Of a stretch of 21,680 bases of DNA, positions 1 to 6,883 are shown piece by piece. Positions within the stretch are counted from its first letter, which is position 1. Each line of letters starts with the position of its first letter. The DNA comes from an uncultured Caryophanales bacterium (GTDB lineage Bacteria; Bacillota_I; Bacilli_A; Izemoplasmatales; Hujiaoplasmataceae), in NCBI GenBank assembly GCA_937958685.1, contig CALGNF010000063.1, positions 1 to 21,680 on the forward strand, written 5' to 3'. The notes beneath the pieces were generated by a model, which ran no database searches, was not told the origin of the DNA, and saw nothing but the letters and a program-made list of their open reading frames with translations. The translations under genes were made by a program, and so were the position numbers.

Positions 1-46
1 ACCACCGAGATCTACACTCTTTCCCTACACGACGCTCTTCCGATCT
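1..46. other. Illumina TruSeq universal (P5-side) adapter, not genomic
   Basis: These bases match the TruSeq universal adapter from its 13th base to its end (the familiar ...CGACGCTCTTCCGATCT). No i5 index is inserted between the flow-cell part and the sequencing-primer part, so it is the single-index form. The genomic insert begins at 47. Any protein read through this stretch on the minus strand acquires the artificial tail IGRASCRERV. Confidence 0.98.
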
Positions 47-164
47 TCGTCACTTCGGTTGTTGTTACCTGTGTTGTCGTGGTTTCGCCTTGACAACTGA
101 TCATCATGCCGGTCATGAGCAACAAGGCAGTGAAGGCAAAAATACCCAAGGTTGTCCTCTTCAT
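47..164 (-). CDS. Lipoprotein, 5' fragment (3' end lost at the adapter junction)
   Basis: Only the first 39 codons are genomic. The start is the ATG at 164, preceded by GGGAG eight bases upstream; a longer reading from 224 has no better support. The product begins MKRTT, then a hydrophobic stretch, then a lipobox-like MISC with Cys24 as the likely lipidated residue, then a Thr-rich linker (TTTTQVTTTEVT). It is therefore an exported, membrane-anchored lipoprotein of the kind that often serves as an ABC transporter solute-binding protein. It lies 28 bases downstream of the GH172 gene on the same strand, so it is probably the next gene of the sugar operon. A sugar-binding role is inferred from position only, because the folded domain is missing. 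Confidence 0.8.
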
Positions 165-192
165 ATAATTCTCCCGTTCAAAAAATAATGAA

Positions 193-1308
193 TCATATTG
201 TTTGCAGAAAATCCCGTTCTCCAAGCGGTGGCAATTTCGTCGATTTATGATCTAGATAAAAATAGGCGACGCTGGCAAAATCATCTTGTCTGGGCAAGTA
301 TTTATCTCCCAAATGATACCATCCCAAGTCTTGGATTTCGATCTTGATGTCTTTGGCAAAACATATGGGATCCAGGAGATGCCAGCGATACATCGCAAAA
401 CGCTGCTGGGGGTTATACAGACCATCTGAATCACGGAAATAATGCATTCCGCAGAAAGGAGTTGAGTAAGTGACATAGTGCCCGTCAACTTCCCAGTCAA
501 AGGAACCTCCGAAATAGTCCTCGGTTCCAGTCGAACACAGGGAAGGATAGTCCTCATCGCCGTCGATGTAGAATTTGACTTCTCCCTCCCCCCACCAGTT
601 GCCGCCACCATTCAACCCCACACTCAGCGATGTGCCAACATATGTGCCGCTGCCAGATATGCCATCAAGAATAAGGTGGGGTTTTTTGTATGGAACCGGA
701 TTCGTTCTTCTGAACTGGGCGTGAAAATAGTAGAAATCATTAGCTATCTTCCGCTCACAGAAGTTGATTTGGTAAAATGAACATAGGTCCCGCTCAGCTC
801 GATTTTCCATAGTGATCTTGAATGAAGAGCGAAATGGCATGTGCCAGAAGCAAAGTAAAGCGTTATTGGGATTAATACACACTGGAATAGAATTTAGGTT
901 GAAGAAGGGACCTTTGAAAGGGGAACCTAGATTATTCAGCCAGCCATTACCGAAAAAATCAGGCAACGGACATTCCACGGCGGGTATCTCACAGCCATCC
1001 CAATAGATACGCAGGATAAAGTCCCTGGTAATATCACCACCGAACCACATGCTCTGGATTGATCCCTCGCAGGCGACATCCGCAAGGACGGCCGTCGTTC
1101 TTGTCTTGATTACCATGGAGGGCGACACTTTGAAACCTACCCCCAGATCCCTAGCCGCCCGAGCTCCGGTGCCTTCAGTGGCGCGACACGCCCCACCTTT
1201 GGCTCCAGTTTTGTTTTCCGCGTTGATTGACCGGCTATGAGCGTGGTGAGGATAAGCAACATCATATAAGCCAAATCCGCCACCAAAAGCTATTGCATCG
1301 TCATTCAT
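193..1308 (-). CDS. GH172 (DUF2961) family glycoside hydrolase
   Basis: 371 residues and apparently complete. The N-terminal part has the family pattern (SRSINAENKTGAKGG, then ATEGTGARAARDLG, then KVSPSM), and the centre has the signature GTEDYFGG, with Glu263 as a likely catalytic acid. GH172 was defined for difructose-dianhydride I synthase/hydrolase of bifidobacteria; other members are exo-alpha-D-arabinofuranosidases or fructofuranosidases acting on furanosides. No signal peptide is visible, so a cytoplasmic enzyme acting on imported oligosaccharide fits best. The start at 1308 has GGAGG upstream. It lies 18 bases downstream of the aldo/keto reductase, in one operon with the GatZ-like gene. 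The family is clear; the substrate (fructosyl or arabinosyl) cannot be read from the sequence. Confidence 0.9.
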   Translation of the reverse strand: MNDDAIAFGGGFGLYDVAYPHHAHSRSINAENKTGAKGGACRATEGTGARAARDLGVGFKVSPSMVIKTRTTAVLADVACEGSIQSMWFGGDITRDFILRIYWDGCEIPAVECPLPDFFGNGWLNNLGSPFKGPFFNLNSIPVCINPNNALLCFWHMPFRSSFKITMENRAERDLCSFYQINFCERKIANDFYYFHAQFRRTNPVPYKKPHLILDGISGSGTYVGTSLSVGLNGGGNWWGEGEVKFYIDGDEDYPSLCSTGTEDYFGGSFDWEVDGHYVTYSTPFCGMHYFRDSDGLYNPQQRFAMYRWHLLDPICFAKDIKIEIQDLGWYHLGDKYLPRQDDFASVAYFYLDHKSTKLPPLGERDFLQTI

Positions 1309-1326
1309 ATTATTTTCCTCCCACCA

Positions 1327-2346
1327 TTATCTGCTTCTTATGATGCCATCTTCGTCCCAAAGAATCCGCCAGTCATCAATATCATCCCAAAGGAACACTT
1401 GACCCTTGATCAATCGGCAATTGCGATTGACTGACTTGAGCAATTCCATTTCCTTTGGTGATAAGGGATCACTGAGGACGGACAATAGATTGCTTTTGTA
1501 CTCCTTCTCGTGGATTGAGAAGGGGATGGGGATTTGTCCTCTTTGGATCGCCCACTTAATGCAGACGATCGCCGGATGCACACCGTGGGTTTTGGCAATG
1601 TCTACGACTAACGGATCTTCGAGATCGACATAATCGTTATCGGTGCGATCTCGATCAGGACGAGAAGGAGAACCGATGGGCGAAAAGCCGACCGGTTGAA
1701 TCTGATTATCTACGCAAAAACGAAAAAATTCCTCTTGTTGAAAACTTGGATGCAATTCCATCTCGTTTGCGGCGGGTCTGATTTCACAATCTCGTAACAA
1801 AAGTTTCATTTTGGCTATCGACATGTTGGATGTGCCAATATGCCTTACAAGACCGCTTTTTTGAAGTCGTTCCATTTGGCGCCAAGTTTCCATGAATTCC
1901 TCATGCACATAAGCGTGAGATTGTTCATCCCGATCTGATACTTTGGCACCGGGCGCATGATGGTTGCGAAATGGCCAATGGATGAACAACATATCCAGAT
2001 AGTCCAATTTCAGGTCTTTCAATGTTTTGGCACAAGACAGCAGAACATCTCCTGGACGATGCATATCATTCCATATTTTACTTTGGATAAACAATTCCTC
2101 TCGCATGATTCCTTCATTGCGGGCTTGTAGGAGAACGTCACCAATCATTGCCTCATTCTCATAAACAGAGGCACAATCAAACAAGCGGTAGCCAAATCTC
2201 ACCGCGCCAAGAACGGCTTGAGAGATTTGTTCTGCAGAGAAACGGTCCGAACCAAATGTTCCCATCCCGATTGCTGGAATTTTCTCACCGGTATATAGAG
2301 TCTTATGAGGTATCAGCTCCGCTATTCTTCGTTGATTGTTGTTCAT
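1327..2346 (-). CDS. Aldo/keto reductase
   Basis: 339 residues, normal for the NAD(P)H-dependent aldo/keto reductase superfamily. The catalytic tetrad is visible: Asp57 and Tyr62 (FDCASVYENE), Lys90 (QSKIW) and His123 (FIHWP). The (beta/alpha)8 barrel continues through GTSNMS and the NEMELHPSF segment. The reaction would be reversible reduction of a sugar aldehyde or ketone to an alcohol in the cytoplasm. The C-terminal part (from about residue 225, ending with a WRILWDEDG segment) looks less typical, so the substrate is unknown. It starts six bases after the GatZ-like gene, with GGGG upstream of the ATG, and is followed by GH172, so it most likely interconverts the sugar released by that glycosidase. 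Confidence 0.92.
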   Translation of the reverse strand: MNNNQRRIAELIPHKTLYTGEKIPAIGMGTFGSDRFSAEQISQAVLGAVRFGYRLFDCASVYENEAMIGDVLLQARNEGIMREELFIQSKIWNDMHRPGDVLLSCAKTLKDLKLDYLDMLFIHWPFRNHHAPGAKVSDRDEQSHAYVHEEFMETWRQMERLQKSGLVRHIGTSNMSIAKMKLLLRDCEIRPAANEMELHPSFQQEEFFRFCVDNQIQPVGFSPIGSPSRPDRDRTDNDYVDLEDPLVVDIAKTHGVHPAIVCIKWAIQRGQIPIPFSIHEKEYKSNLLSVLSDPLSPKEMELLKSVNRNCRLIKGQVFLWDDIDDWRILWDEDGIIRSR

Positions 2347-2352
2347 CGCAAT

Positions 2353-3615
2353 TTATCCCCTATCAATAATGGCATATGTGTAATCTCTAAGGTAATCCCG
2401 AATCCTGTCGATGATCAAGTTCTCTGGATCAGGCGTGATCTCGTTTCTTCTTATTCGATGGTACTGATTTGGAAAAAATTCGGAAAGCAATGATAAAGGC
2501 AGCTTTACGGAGGATAAGTTTCGAAGTAAAAGTTTCATTGCATTGGTTACAGCGGGAAAATGGGCATAATATCTGATGCGGTCACAAAAACTATAATGGC
2601 GTTTCTGGCGCAATTCAAAATCTGTACCCTGATAGTAATTGACCCACTTTTCCGGGTTCTCGAGCATCACTCGCTCAAACTCATCCCTTATATTTGAATA
2701 GTCCTTGAACTTGAATTCACGCTCAATACGCTCTAGATTATAAACTGCCTGTCTGAACGCGAACGTCAAGGCGGGACCAACCTTGAGGATTCTGATTCCA
2801 TCCTCGACCATCGCTCGAAGGAGTTCTCTCAATTGATAGTCAGTCGAATGTCCTTCATAGGAAAGGGTAGGTTTTCTGGACAGAAATTCACGAAGCGCTT
2901 TTGCTGCATCGCGATCATAATCGATGATCTCATCATCACCAAATTCGACTCCGGGTTGGACTACAACTCCCACAATGGAGGAAAACACGTGTTCAAGGTT
3001 CAACTTGGACAATTCTGAATGAAAATGCCGTAATTGTTCCTCCAAATCATCTGTGGAAGTCAACTTCATCTTGCCGCTGTTTGAAGTGGCGCCCCCAGGG
3101 ATCGGGACCTCGCTACCAATGACATAAATGAGTTCGCCTTTGCGCTCATTCTCACACGCCGCAATCAACCTGGCGGCTCTTCTGGCAATAATCAAATCAT
3201 CAAGTTTGCCTTCAATGTTATCGTCCTTAAGTTTCATGCTCGTATCTATATGGATTTTTTGGAATCCTGCCGCCACATATTCCCGAACCAAGATTTCCGC
3301 CAAAGGCAGAGCTTCGCTCTCGGGAAGATTGCTCCAGATTAATGGCCCGAGATGGTCACCGCCGAAAACGATGTTTTCTTGATCCATGCCAATATCCCTC
3401 GCCAGAGACATGACATACTCGCGAAACAGAGACGGAGTCAATCCCGTATAGCCACCATATTGATTGACCTGATTGGCTGTTGACTCAATCAACAGGGGAT
3501 AGCCATAGGCCATCGCTTCGACAATAGCGGCTTTTACGACATAATGATTCGAGGAGCAAACAGAAACAATGCCGTTCCGATGAGCGTTTTGAACGAGATC
3601 ATTCTTAAGATTCAT
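2353..3615 (-). CDS. gatZ: GatZ/KbaZ family protein (tagatose-bisphosphate aldolase non-catalytic subunit or sugar C4-epimerase homologue)
   Basis: 420 residues from the ATG at 3615, chosen over an upstream TTG at 3627 because GGAG lies 8 bases before it and overlaps the TTG. The N-terminal pattern GIVSVCSSNHYVV, then LLIESTANQVNQYGGYTG, is characteristic of GatZ/KbaZ. In enteric bacteria GatZ stabilises the class II aldolase GatY, which splits tagatose 1,6-bisphosphate. No GatY/KbaY-type gene is seen next to it here. Some members of this family have been described as ketose C4-epimerases acting without an aldolase partner (recalled, not checked), and a stand-alone role would suit this context. 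It is the first gene of the operon, directly after a strong promoter and a palindromic operator. Family assignment is secure; the reaction is not. Confidence 0.85.
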   Translation of the reverse strand: MNLKNDLVQNAHRNGIVSVCSSNHYVVKAAIVEAMAYGYPLLIESTANQVNQYGGYTGLTPSLFREYVMSLARDIGMDQENIVFGGDHLGPLIWSNLPESEALPLAEILVREYVAAGFQKIHIDTSMKLKDDNIEGKLDDLIIARRAARLIAACENERKGELIYVIGSEVPIPGGATSNSGKMKLTSTDDLEEQLRHFHSELSKLNLEHVFSSIVGVVVQPGVEFGDDEIIDYDRDAAKALREFLSRKPTLSYEGHSTDYQLRELLRAMVEDGIRILKVGPALTFAFRQAVYNLERIEREFKFKDYSNIRDEFERVMLENPEKWVNYYQGTDFELRQKRHYSFCDRIRYYAHFPAVTNAMKLLLRNLSSVKLPLSLLSEFFPNQYHRIRRNEITPDPENLIIDRIRDYLRDYTYAIIDRG

Positions 3616-3629
3616 GGTTTTCTCCAATG

Positions 3630-3649
3630 AAAACGAAACGTTTCGTTTT
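3630..3649 (-). promoter_or_regulatory. Perfect 20-bp palindromic operator, LacI-family type
   Basis: The two 10-base arms are exact reverse complements (left arm AAAACGAAAC) with a central CpG, the usual build of LacI/GalR-family operators. It lies between the predicted transcription start (near 3656) and the gatZ-like ATG at 3615, so a bound repressor would block initiation or early elongation. No regulator gene is present in the window. Confidence 0.8.
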
Positions 3650-3662
3650 TTTCTTCAATTAA

Positions 3663-3691
3663 AATATATCATATCGATAATTGCTTGTCAA
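3663..3691 (-). promoter_or_regulatory. Strong sigma-A type promoter of the sugar operon
   Basis: Reading leftward on the minus strand, the -35 is a consensus TTGACA (3686-3691), then exactly 17 bases, then the -10 TATATT (3663-3668). Transcription should start near 3656, just before the palindrome. This near-consensus promoter would be very active when derepressed. Confidence 0.85.
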
Positions 3692-4668
3692 CCGTTCGCT
3701 TTAAAAAACCACCATCGATTCATTTCTTTTATAATCATACGACATAAACCGCCACTTAACGTCAACTCATTCATGGATGTAATGATGTTATTTGTTTTGC
3801 TGCTCCGATGTGTTTTTGTTTGGAAAAAGCCTAAATCACAATGGTATTCCCACACAATTTAGTATGTCACGCTACCATTTTCCAAACCAATATACGTCTC
3901 ACACTCAAGATGATGCCAATTATTGAGACAGCTTGCTAGACCTCCAAGAAGATCTAGAAGCTGACATAATCATCATGAATCACATTGTGAACGATAAAAA
4001 GAAAATGGTCCTTATATCGCCGGCATAACTTGGTGCATGTCCGTTCCTTCATTCGGAAAGATCACACGATGCGATCACTATTTCTATGTTTTGGGCAAAA
4101 GGCAGTCCTCGACCAATTGGCCGATAATGGGCAGGTTTAGAGGATATAGTCGCGCAGTAAATCATTAAAAACCAGACAGGATCATATCTGTCCTCGAGAG
4201 TGATTTCAGGCGGGAAGTAATAAAGCTATCGACCACAACGCCTGAAAAAAACCTTCTATTCTTAAAGGAGAGGAACCTGTTGCCCGGACCAGACGTGGAC
4301 CGACATGATCGCAATGGCTCGAGTCTAAGGATTATATCACTGCGTTGCAATGCTTTCACATTTCTCAGACAACATATCTAGATCAAAAGAACACGGCCGC
4401 CCCAAGATACATTATCAAGATACATTATAAGGTATTCTTCCGATTGATGCCATATATAACAATGTAGTGATTCCAATTAAATCCTAACAAAGCGGGTACT
4501 GCATATGTGTCAACTCTCAACAACCTAACGAGGGTACAAGACCAAGATAAGGGCAGCAATTGACATCACAAACAGCAATTCAAACATGATTCAGAGCAGT
4601 TGAGTCGCTGAGCAGGCAAGCCTCGGGTTCAATGACAGGTAATCAAAAAAGATTAAGCGCATACTGTG
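3692..4668. other. About 1 kb with no recognisable gene
   Basis: AT-rich and full of short interrupted frames. The longest plus-strand frame without a stop, about 4167-4380, and a 64-codon minus-strand frame at 4165-4359 have no ribosome binding site and resemble nothing I know. I see no tRNA, terminal inverted repeats or transposase motif. It may hold decayed genes and separates two regions of different base composition. Confidence 0.6.
4403..4428. repeat. Two tandem copies of a 13-bp unit
   Basis: CAAGATACATTAT occurs twice in immediate succession (4403-4415 and 4416-4428) with no mismatch. It lies in the gene-free stretch, about 240 bases before the next promoter. Probably a local duplication; a binding site is possible but has no other support. 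Confidence 0.7.
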
Positions 4669-4677
4669 TGTTATAAT
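4669..4677 (+). promoter_or_regulatory. Extended -10 promoter of the DUF1858-DUF438 operon
   Basis: TGTTATAAT gives a perfect TATAAT (4672-4677) with an upstream TG. There is no good -35 17 bases before it, as is usual for extended -10 promoters. The start should be near 4684, about 20 bases before the gene, leaving a short leader with AAGGAGG at 4693-4699. Confidence 0.7.
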
Positions 4678-4704
4678 GAGAGTGGATAACACAAGGAGGC
4701 GCAT

Positions 4705-4932
4705 ATGGAGAAAATCATTGATCGGAACGCCAGCATCCACTCGCTGGTTTCCGCCTATCCCGAGATCAAGGATCTCCTCTTTGGTCTGGGATTCACCGAC
4801 ATCGTGAAACCGGGCATGCTCCAGACGGTCGGAAGGATCATGACGATCGTCAAGGGAGCTGCGCTCAAAAACATATCCTGGGATACCATCGTCACCGCTT
4901 TCCAAGACCGCGGATTCCAAATAAAGGAGTGA
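4705..4932 (+). CDS. DUF1858 domain protein
   Basis: 75 residues, all one domain. The pattern IDRNASIHSLVSAYPEIKDLLFGLGF is typical of DUF1858 and resembles the short N-terminal domain of the iron-centre repair protein ScdA/RIC. The ATG follows AAGGAGG by five bases. Its stop at 4930-4932 lies five bases before the start of the DUF438/hemerythrin/PAS protein, so the two are co-transcribed and probably translationally coupled. In related anaerobes the two families are commonly neighbours (recalled). The likely role is a small cytoplasmic partner of that sensor or repair protein; no catalytic residue is evident. Confidence 0.85.
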   Translation: MEKIIDRNASIHSLVSAYPEIKDLLFGLGFTDIVKPGMLQTVGRIMTIVKGAALKNISWDTIVTAFQDRGFQIKE

Positions 4933-4937
4933 TACAT

Positions 4938-6155
4938 ATGAGCGAACTCATCAACAATCAAGCCGAAAGACAGAAACTGCTGAAGAAAATCATCAAAAGC
5001 ATCCACGAAGGCAGGGACATCGAGGAAGCGAAAGCGGAGTTCAAAGCCCATTTCGCCACGGTCACGACCGCGGAGATTTCCCAAATGGAACAGGGCTTGC
5101 TCAAGGAAGGCATGACCATCGAGGCAATCCAAAGCCTCTGTGACGTTCACGCAGCTGTGTTCGAGGGGTCGATCGCAGACATCCATCCCACCAAGGACCT
5201 GAGCAAGATTCCGGGACACCCTGTCCAGGTCTTTCTGGCAGAGAACGAACGCCTCGAACAATTGCTCACCGAGGAGATCGAACCCTATCTCGCACAAACG
5301 GGGAAGACCGCCGAACTGATGCTCAGGGTCGGTCTCGACCGCTTGGCTGAAATCGACAGACACTACGCCCGCAAGGAATACCTATTTTTCCCGAATCTGG
5401 AGAAAAAAGACATCACCGCCCCACCCAAGGTGATGTGGGCCGTCGACGACGAGATCAGAGGCGAACTCAAGGCATGCCTTGCCGAACTCGCAAAGGCCGA
5501 TCACGATCCCAAGCGGACCTACCAGATGATCACCGACCTGGTGCGCAAGGTCAGGGACATGATCGCCAAGGAGAACAACATCCTCATCCCGCTCCTGATC
5601 GACACCCTTGCCTTTTTCGATTGGGTGCTGGTCGATGGGGCAAGTGAGGAGATTGGTTACTTTTTGGAGCCTCCGAAACAGAAATGGGCGGACAAAAGCG
5701 CGCCATTATCCGAGGCTGAGGAGCTACAGACCACGCCCGACAGACATCCGGAAACAGTGGCTTTTGACGCGGGGAGCCTGACGCCGGCGGAAGCCAACGC
5801 GATCTTCAACACCTTGCCTCTGGACATCACATTCGTGGATGCCAGCGGCAAAGTCAAGTACTTTTCCCAGGGCAAGGAGCGGATCTTCGACCGACCGATC
5901 ACGATCATCGGCCGCCATGTCAGCATGTGCCATCCGCCCGCAAGCGTCCGCATCGTCGAGGACATCATCGAAAGTTTCCGAAGCGGAGCGAAGGATCACG
6001 AGGACTTTTGGATCAATCTCAAGGGCATGTTCGTCCATATCCGCTATTTCGCCATCAGAAATGCGGAAGGTGAATACCTGGGAACGCTTGAAGTCACGCA
6101 GAACATCAAACCGATCCGGGAACTTGAGGGCGAAAAACGACTTGTATCACCGTGA
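4938..6155 (+). CDS. DUF438 - hemerythrin-like - PAS protein
   Basis: 405 residues from the ATG at 4938, eight bases after AAAGGAG; a GTG at 4929 overlapping the previous stop is less likely. Three parts in order: DUF438 (about 10-80); a hemerythrin-like helical bundle (about 90-225) with GHP at His94, HYARKEYLFFP with His142 and Glu147, and KENNILIP at 211-218; then a PAS domain (about 265-395) containing the CHPP motif. The segment MWAVDDEIR has no His where hemerythrins often carry a ligand, so the metal site may be incomplete. The protein should be cytoplasmic and sense or handle O2, NO or redox state through a di-iron or other cofactor. With the DUF1858 protein it resembles a split ScdA/RIC-like repair system. 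Function is inferred from domains only. Confidence 0.87.
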   Translation: MSELINNQAERQKLLKKIIKSIHEGRDIEEAKAEFKAHFATVTTAEISQMEQGLLKEGMTIEAIQSLCDVHAAVFEGSIADIHPTKDLSKIPGHPVQVFLAENERLEQLLTEEIEPYLAQTGKTAELMLRVGLDRLAEIDRHYARKEYLFFPNLEKKDITAPPKVMWAVDDEIRGELKACLAELAKADHDPKRTYQMITDLVRKVRDMIAKENNILIPLLIDTLAFFDWVLVDGASEEIGYFLEPPKQKWADKSAPLSEAEELQTTPDRHPETVAFDAGSLTPAEANAIFNTLPLDITFVDASGKVKYFSQGKERIFDRPITIIGRHVSMCHPPASVRIVEDIIESFRSGAKDHEDFWINLKGMFVHIRYFAIRNAEGEYLGTLEVTQNIKPIRELEGEKRLVSP

Positions 6156-6186
6156 TCAAAACCAGTTTCTTTCGTGACATAAATAG

Positions 6187-6214
6187 AAACGCCGCAAGGA
6201 TTAGCGGCGTTTTT
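6187..6214 (+). terminator. Rho-independent terminator, possibly bidirectional
   Basis: A perfect 9-bp stem (AAACGCCGC, 6187-6195, with its complement at 6204-6212), an 8-base loop and a short T run. It closes the DUF438 operon and lies where transcription from the convergent minus-strand gene at 6248-6541 would also end. Confidence 0.88.
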
Positions 6215-6247
6215 GATTGATTCAGGTGTTTATGGCGGGGAACCGGA

Positions 6248-6541
6248 TCAGACACCTTTTTTTCTGTTTTTGAACCACAAGATGAGGGAAGCGACCAGCG
6301 ATCCGGCAAAAACAACAGCCGCCAACGACCCATACAACAAGAATCCGAACGTGGACCAATCGTCGGCCAACAGGCCCAGAATCCACAAGCCGGCACCAGC
6401 AGCCCCAAACATGCCCGGAATCAGAAAGATGAGCAGACGATGGATTTTCATGAGCAGACGGCTGAAAAAGAAGGAAACCGCTCCCGAAATGACAACCGCC
6501 AAGGCAATGGGAACGAATTCGGTTACTTGCGTCAAAAACAT
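6248..6541 (-). CDS. Small integral membrane protein, YesK-like
   Basis: 97 residues from the ATG at 6541, which has GGGG eight bases upstream; the two starts just above it (GTG at 6550, ATG at 6547) would overlap or crowd that site. Three hydrophobic helices are visible (about 8-26, 34-55 and 64-88), ending in a basic tail FKNRKKGV. The length, helix spacing and the DDW-FGFLLYG segment before the last helix resemble the YesK family of Bacillus, whose role is unknown. It converges on the DUF438 operon and shares its terminator. No promoter is obvious and nothing suggests a partner. Confidence 0.65.
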   Translation of the reverse strand: MFLTQVTEFVPIALAVVISGAVSFFFSRLLMKIHRLLIFLIPGMFGAAGAGLWILGLLADDWSTFGFLLYGSLAAVVFAGSLVASLILWFKNRKKGV

Positions 6542-6718
6542 CGGCATCACCCCTATGCCATCATCTTAGCACTTGCCTGGGGAAAAACGCAAGCAATCAG
6601 CCTTGCAGACATGCGTGATGCGGCTTGAGGGGGATTGTTTGGCAAGCGGTTTGGGAAGCCCGTTGTCCGATACTCCGGTTTCTCGCCGATCGGGAGAATC
6701 GCTTTTTCACGTCGTGGG
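6542..6718. other. Intergenic stretch before the nuclease promoter
   Basis: Nothing coding is supported here. A weak hairpin (TTCTC near 6680 pairing with GAGAA near 6694, followed by a T-rich stretch) is visible but serves no identified gene. The minus-strand frame crossing 6597-6863 has no ribosome binding site. Confidence 0.5.
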
Positions 6719-6746
6719 TTGATTGTCGCAACGAAAATGATAAAAT
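6719..6746 (+). promoter_or_regulatory. Promoter of the nuclease-phosphatase pair
   Basis: The -35 TTGATT (6719-6724), a 16-base spacer and the extended -10 TGATAAAAT (TAAAAT at 6741-6746). Transcription should start near 6753, giving an untranslated leader of about 130 bases in which I see no clear riboswitch. Confidence 0.65.
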
Positions 6747-6883
6747 AGGATTAGGAAGTCGGCTATTGCCATGAACCGGGATTGCGATTCTTTCGCCAAA
6801 TGGCTCATTGGCCGGGCAATCATCAATGACAAGAATATCGCTTGTCGGCACACAAACATTCATCTCGAGCAGGAGGGGTCTCC

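Noticed and set aside
12..224. Seventy-residue minus-strand protein ending IGRASCRERV
   Set aside because: The tail is translated adapter and the start is too far upstream; only 47-164 is real, as a partial lipoprotein gene.
3614..3862. 82-codon plus-strand frame
   Set aside because: It runs through the operator and promoter of the sugar operon, has no ribosome binding site and no recognisable domain.
4609..4650. GGTTCAAT stretch resembling a tRNA T-arm
   Set aside because: No matching acceptor, D-arm or anticodon stem can be built around it.
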